NCBI GenBank assembly: GCA_030598645.1
Contig: JAUVPN010000153.1
Span: 1-6,650 of the forward strand
DNA length: 6,650 nucleotides
Reading direction: 5' to 3'
DNA from: Hyphomicrobium sp.
GTDB lineage: Bacteria; Pseudomonadota; Alphaproteobacteria; Rhizobiales; Hyphomicrobiaceae
This document shows positions 6,139-6,650 of this stretch, one piece after another (the first letter of the stretch is position 1; each line of letters opens with the position of its first letter). The notes beneath the pieces are model-generated. The model worked only from the letters and a program-made list of their open reading frames with translations, did not search any database and was not told the DNA's origin. The translations under genes were made by a program, and so were the position numbers.

Positions 6139-6650
6139 ATGGCACAGCTGATTGCAGAGAACCTGGCGCCGATCATGTTCGCGGCCCTCATCCTATTCCT
6201 GCTCTTGGGCTATCCTGCTGCCTTCTCATTGTCCGCCGTTGGGCTCCTCTTCTTCGCAATCGCTGTTGAGCTGGCACCTCACTCGGAGGGCGTGATCAAT
6301 CTGTCGTGGCCGCTCTTGGGCACGTTGCCGGAACGCATCTACGGCATCATGACCAACGACACTTTGCTCGCCATTCCGTTTTTCACGTTCATGGGGCTTA
6401 TTCTCGAACGGTCCGGCATGGCCGAAGACCTCTTGGAGACCGTGGGGCAGCTGTTCGGCGAAGTGCGGGGCGGTCTAGCCTATGCCGTCGTCATCGTTGG
6501 CGCGCTGCTGGCTGCCACAACAGGCGTTGTTGCCGCATCCGTCATTTCGATGGGACTCATTTCTCTGCCGATCATGTTGCGTTACGGCTACGACACACGA
6601 TTTGCGACTGGCACCATCGCGGCATCGGGAACACTGGCCCAGATTGTTCC
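6139..6650 (+). CDS. dctM: TRAP transporter large permease subunit (DctM type), 5' part only
   Basis: This is the large subunit that forms the transport pathway of the TRAP system. The frame is open to the right edge, giving 170 residues of an expected 425 or more. An N-terminal hydrophobic helix (about 11-43, MFAALILFLLLGYPAAFSLS) is followed by a polar stretch (44-66). Next come the DctM signatures MTNDTLLAIPFFTFMGLILE (71-90), RSGMAEDLLETVGQLFGEVRG, VGALLAATTGVVAASVISMG and YDTRFATGTIAASGTLAQI. The ATG is preceded by GGAAGG with a short four-base spacer. It is 29 bases downstream of dctQ and clearly in one operon with it. The binding protein gene may lie further right, since it is not upstream within the window. 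Confidence 0.96.
   Translation, partial: MAQLIAENLAPIMFAALILFLLLGYPAAFSLSAVGLLFFAIAVELAPHSEGVINLSWPLLGTLPERIYGIMTNDTLLAIPFFTFMGLILERSGMAEDLLETVGQLFGEVRGGLAYAVVIVGALLAATTGVVAASVISMGLISLPIMLRYGYDTRFATGTIAASGTLAQIV

Overview
The window looks like a chromosomal segment of an alphaproteobacterium, probably of the Hyphomicrobiales (Rhizobiales) type. That placement is inferred from protein style (an IF3 N-terminus of the form x-RRP, the PheS C-terminus ending in a [12 protein letters not shown] tail), from a moderately GC-rich composition and from gene order. It was not tested by any search. No mobile element, CRISPR array, tRNA or rRNA gene was recognised.

Minus strand, positions 1-5318, read in the direction of transcription: mrp (Fe-S cluster carrier ATPase with an extra C-terminal DUF971 domain), infC (translation initiation factor IF3), a gap of about 660 bases, rpmI (ribosomal protein L35), rplT (L20), pheS (phenylalanyl-tRNA synthetase alpha) and pheT (beta, cut by the window edge). 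This is the classic translation cluster infC-rpmI-rplT-pheS-pheT. Here infC is separated from rpmI by a stretch holding a strong intrinsic terminator, a structured rpmI leader and what may be the remains of a small exported-protein gene. pheS and pheT overlap by four bases (ATGA).

Plus strand, positions 5480-6650: the start of a TRAP transporter operon, with the small membrane subunit (DctQ type) followed 29 bases later by the large permease (DctM type), which runs off the right edge. It is divergent from mrp across a 161-base intergenic region. The solute-binding protein is not in view, so the substrate is unknown.

Most of the window is housekeeping, and I do not see a wholly new system. 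The points most worth a second look are: infC appears to start at an AUC codon, not at the downstream AUG; Mrp has the three-domain order (MIP18, P-loop ATPase, DUF971) known from plant chloroplast HCF101; and the terminator and leader in front of rpmI-rplT look like a candidate L20-type or attenuation control element.
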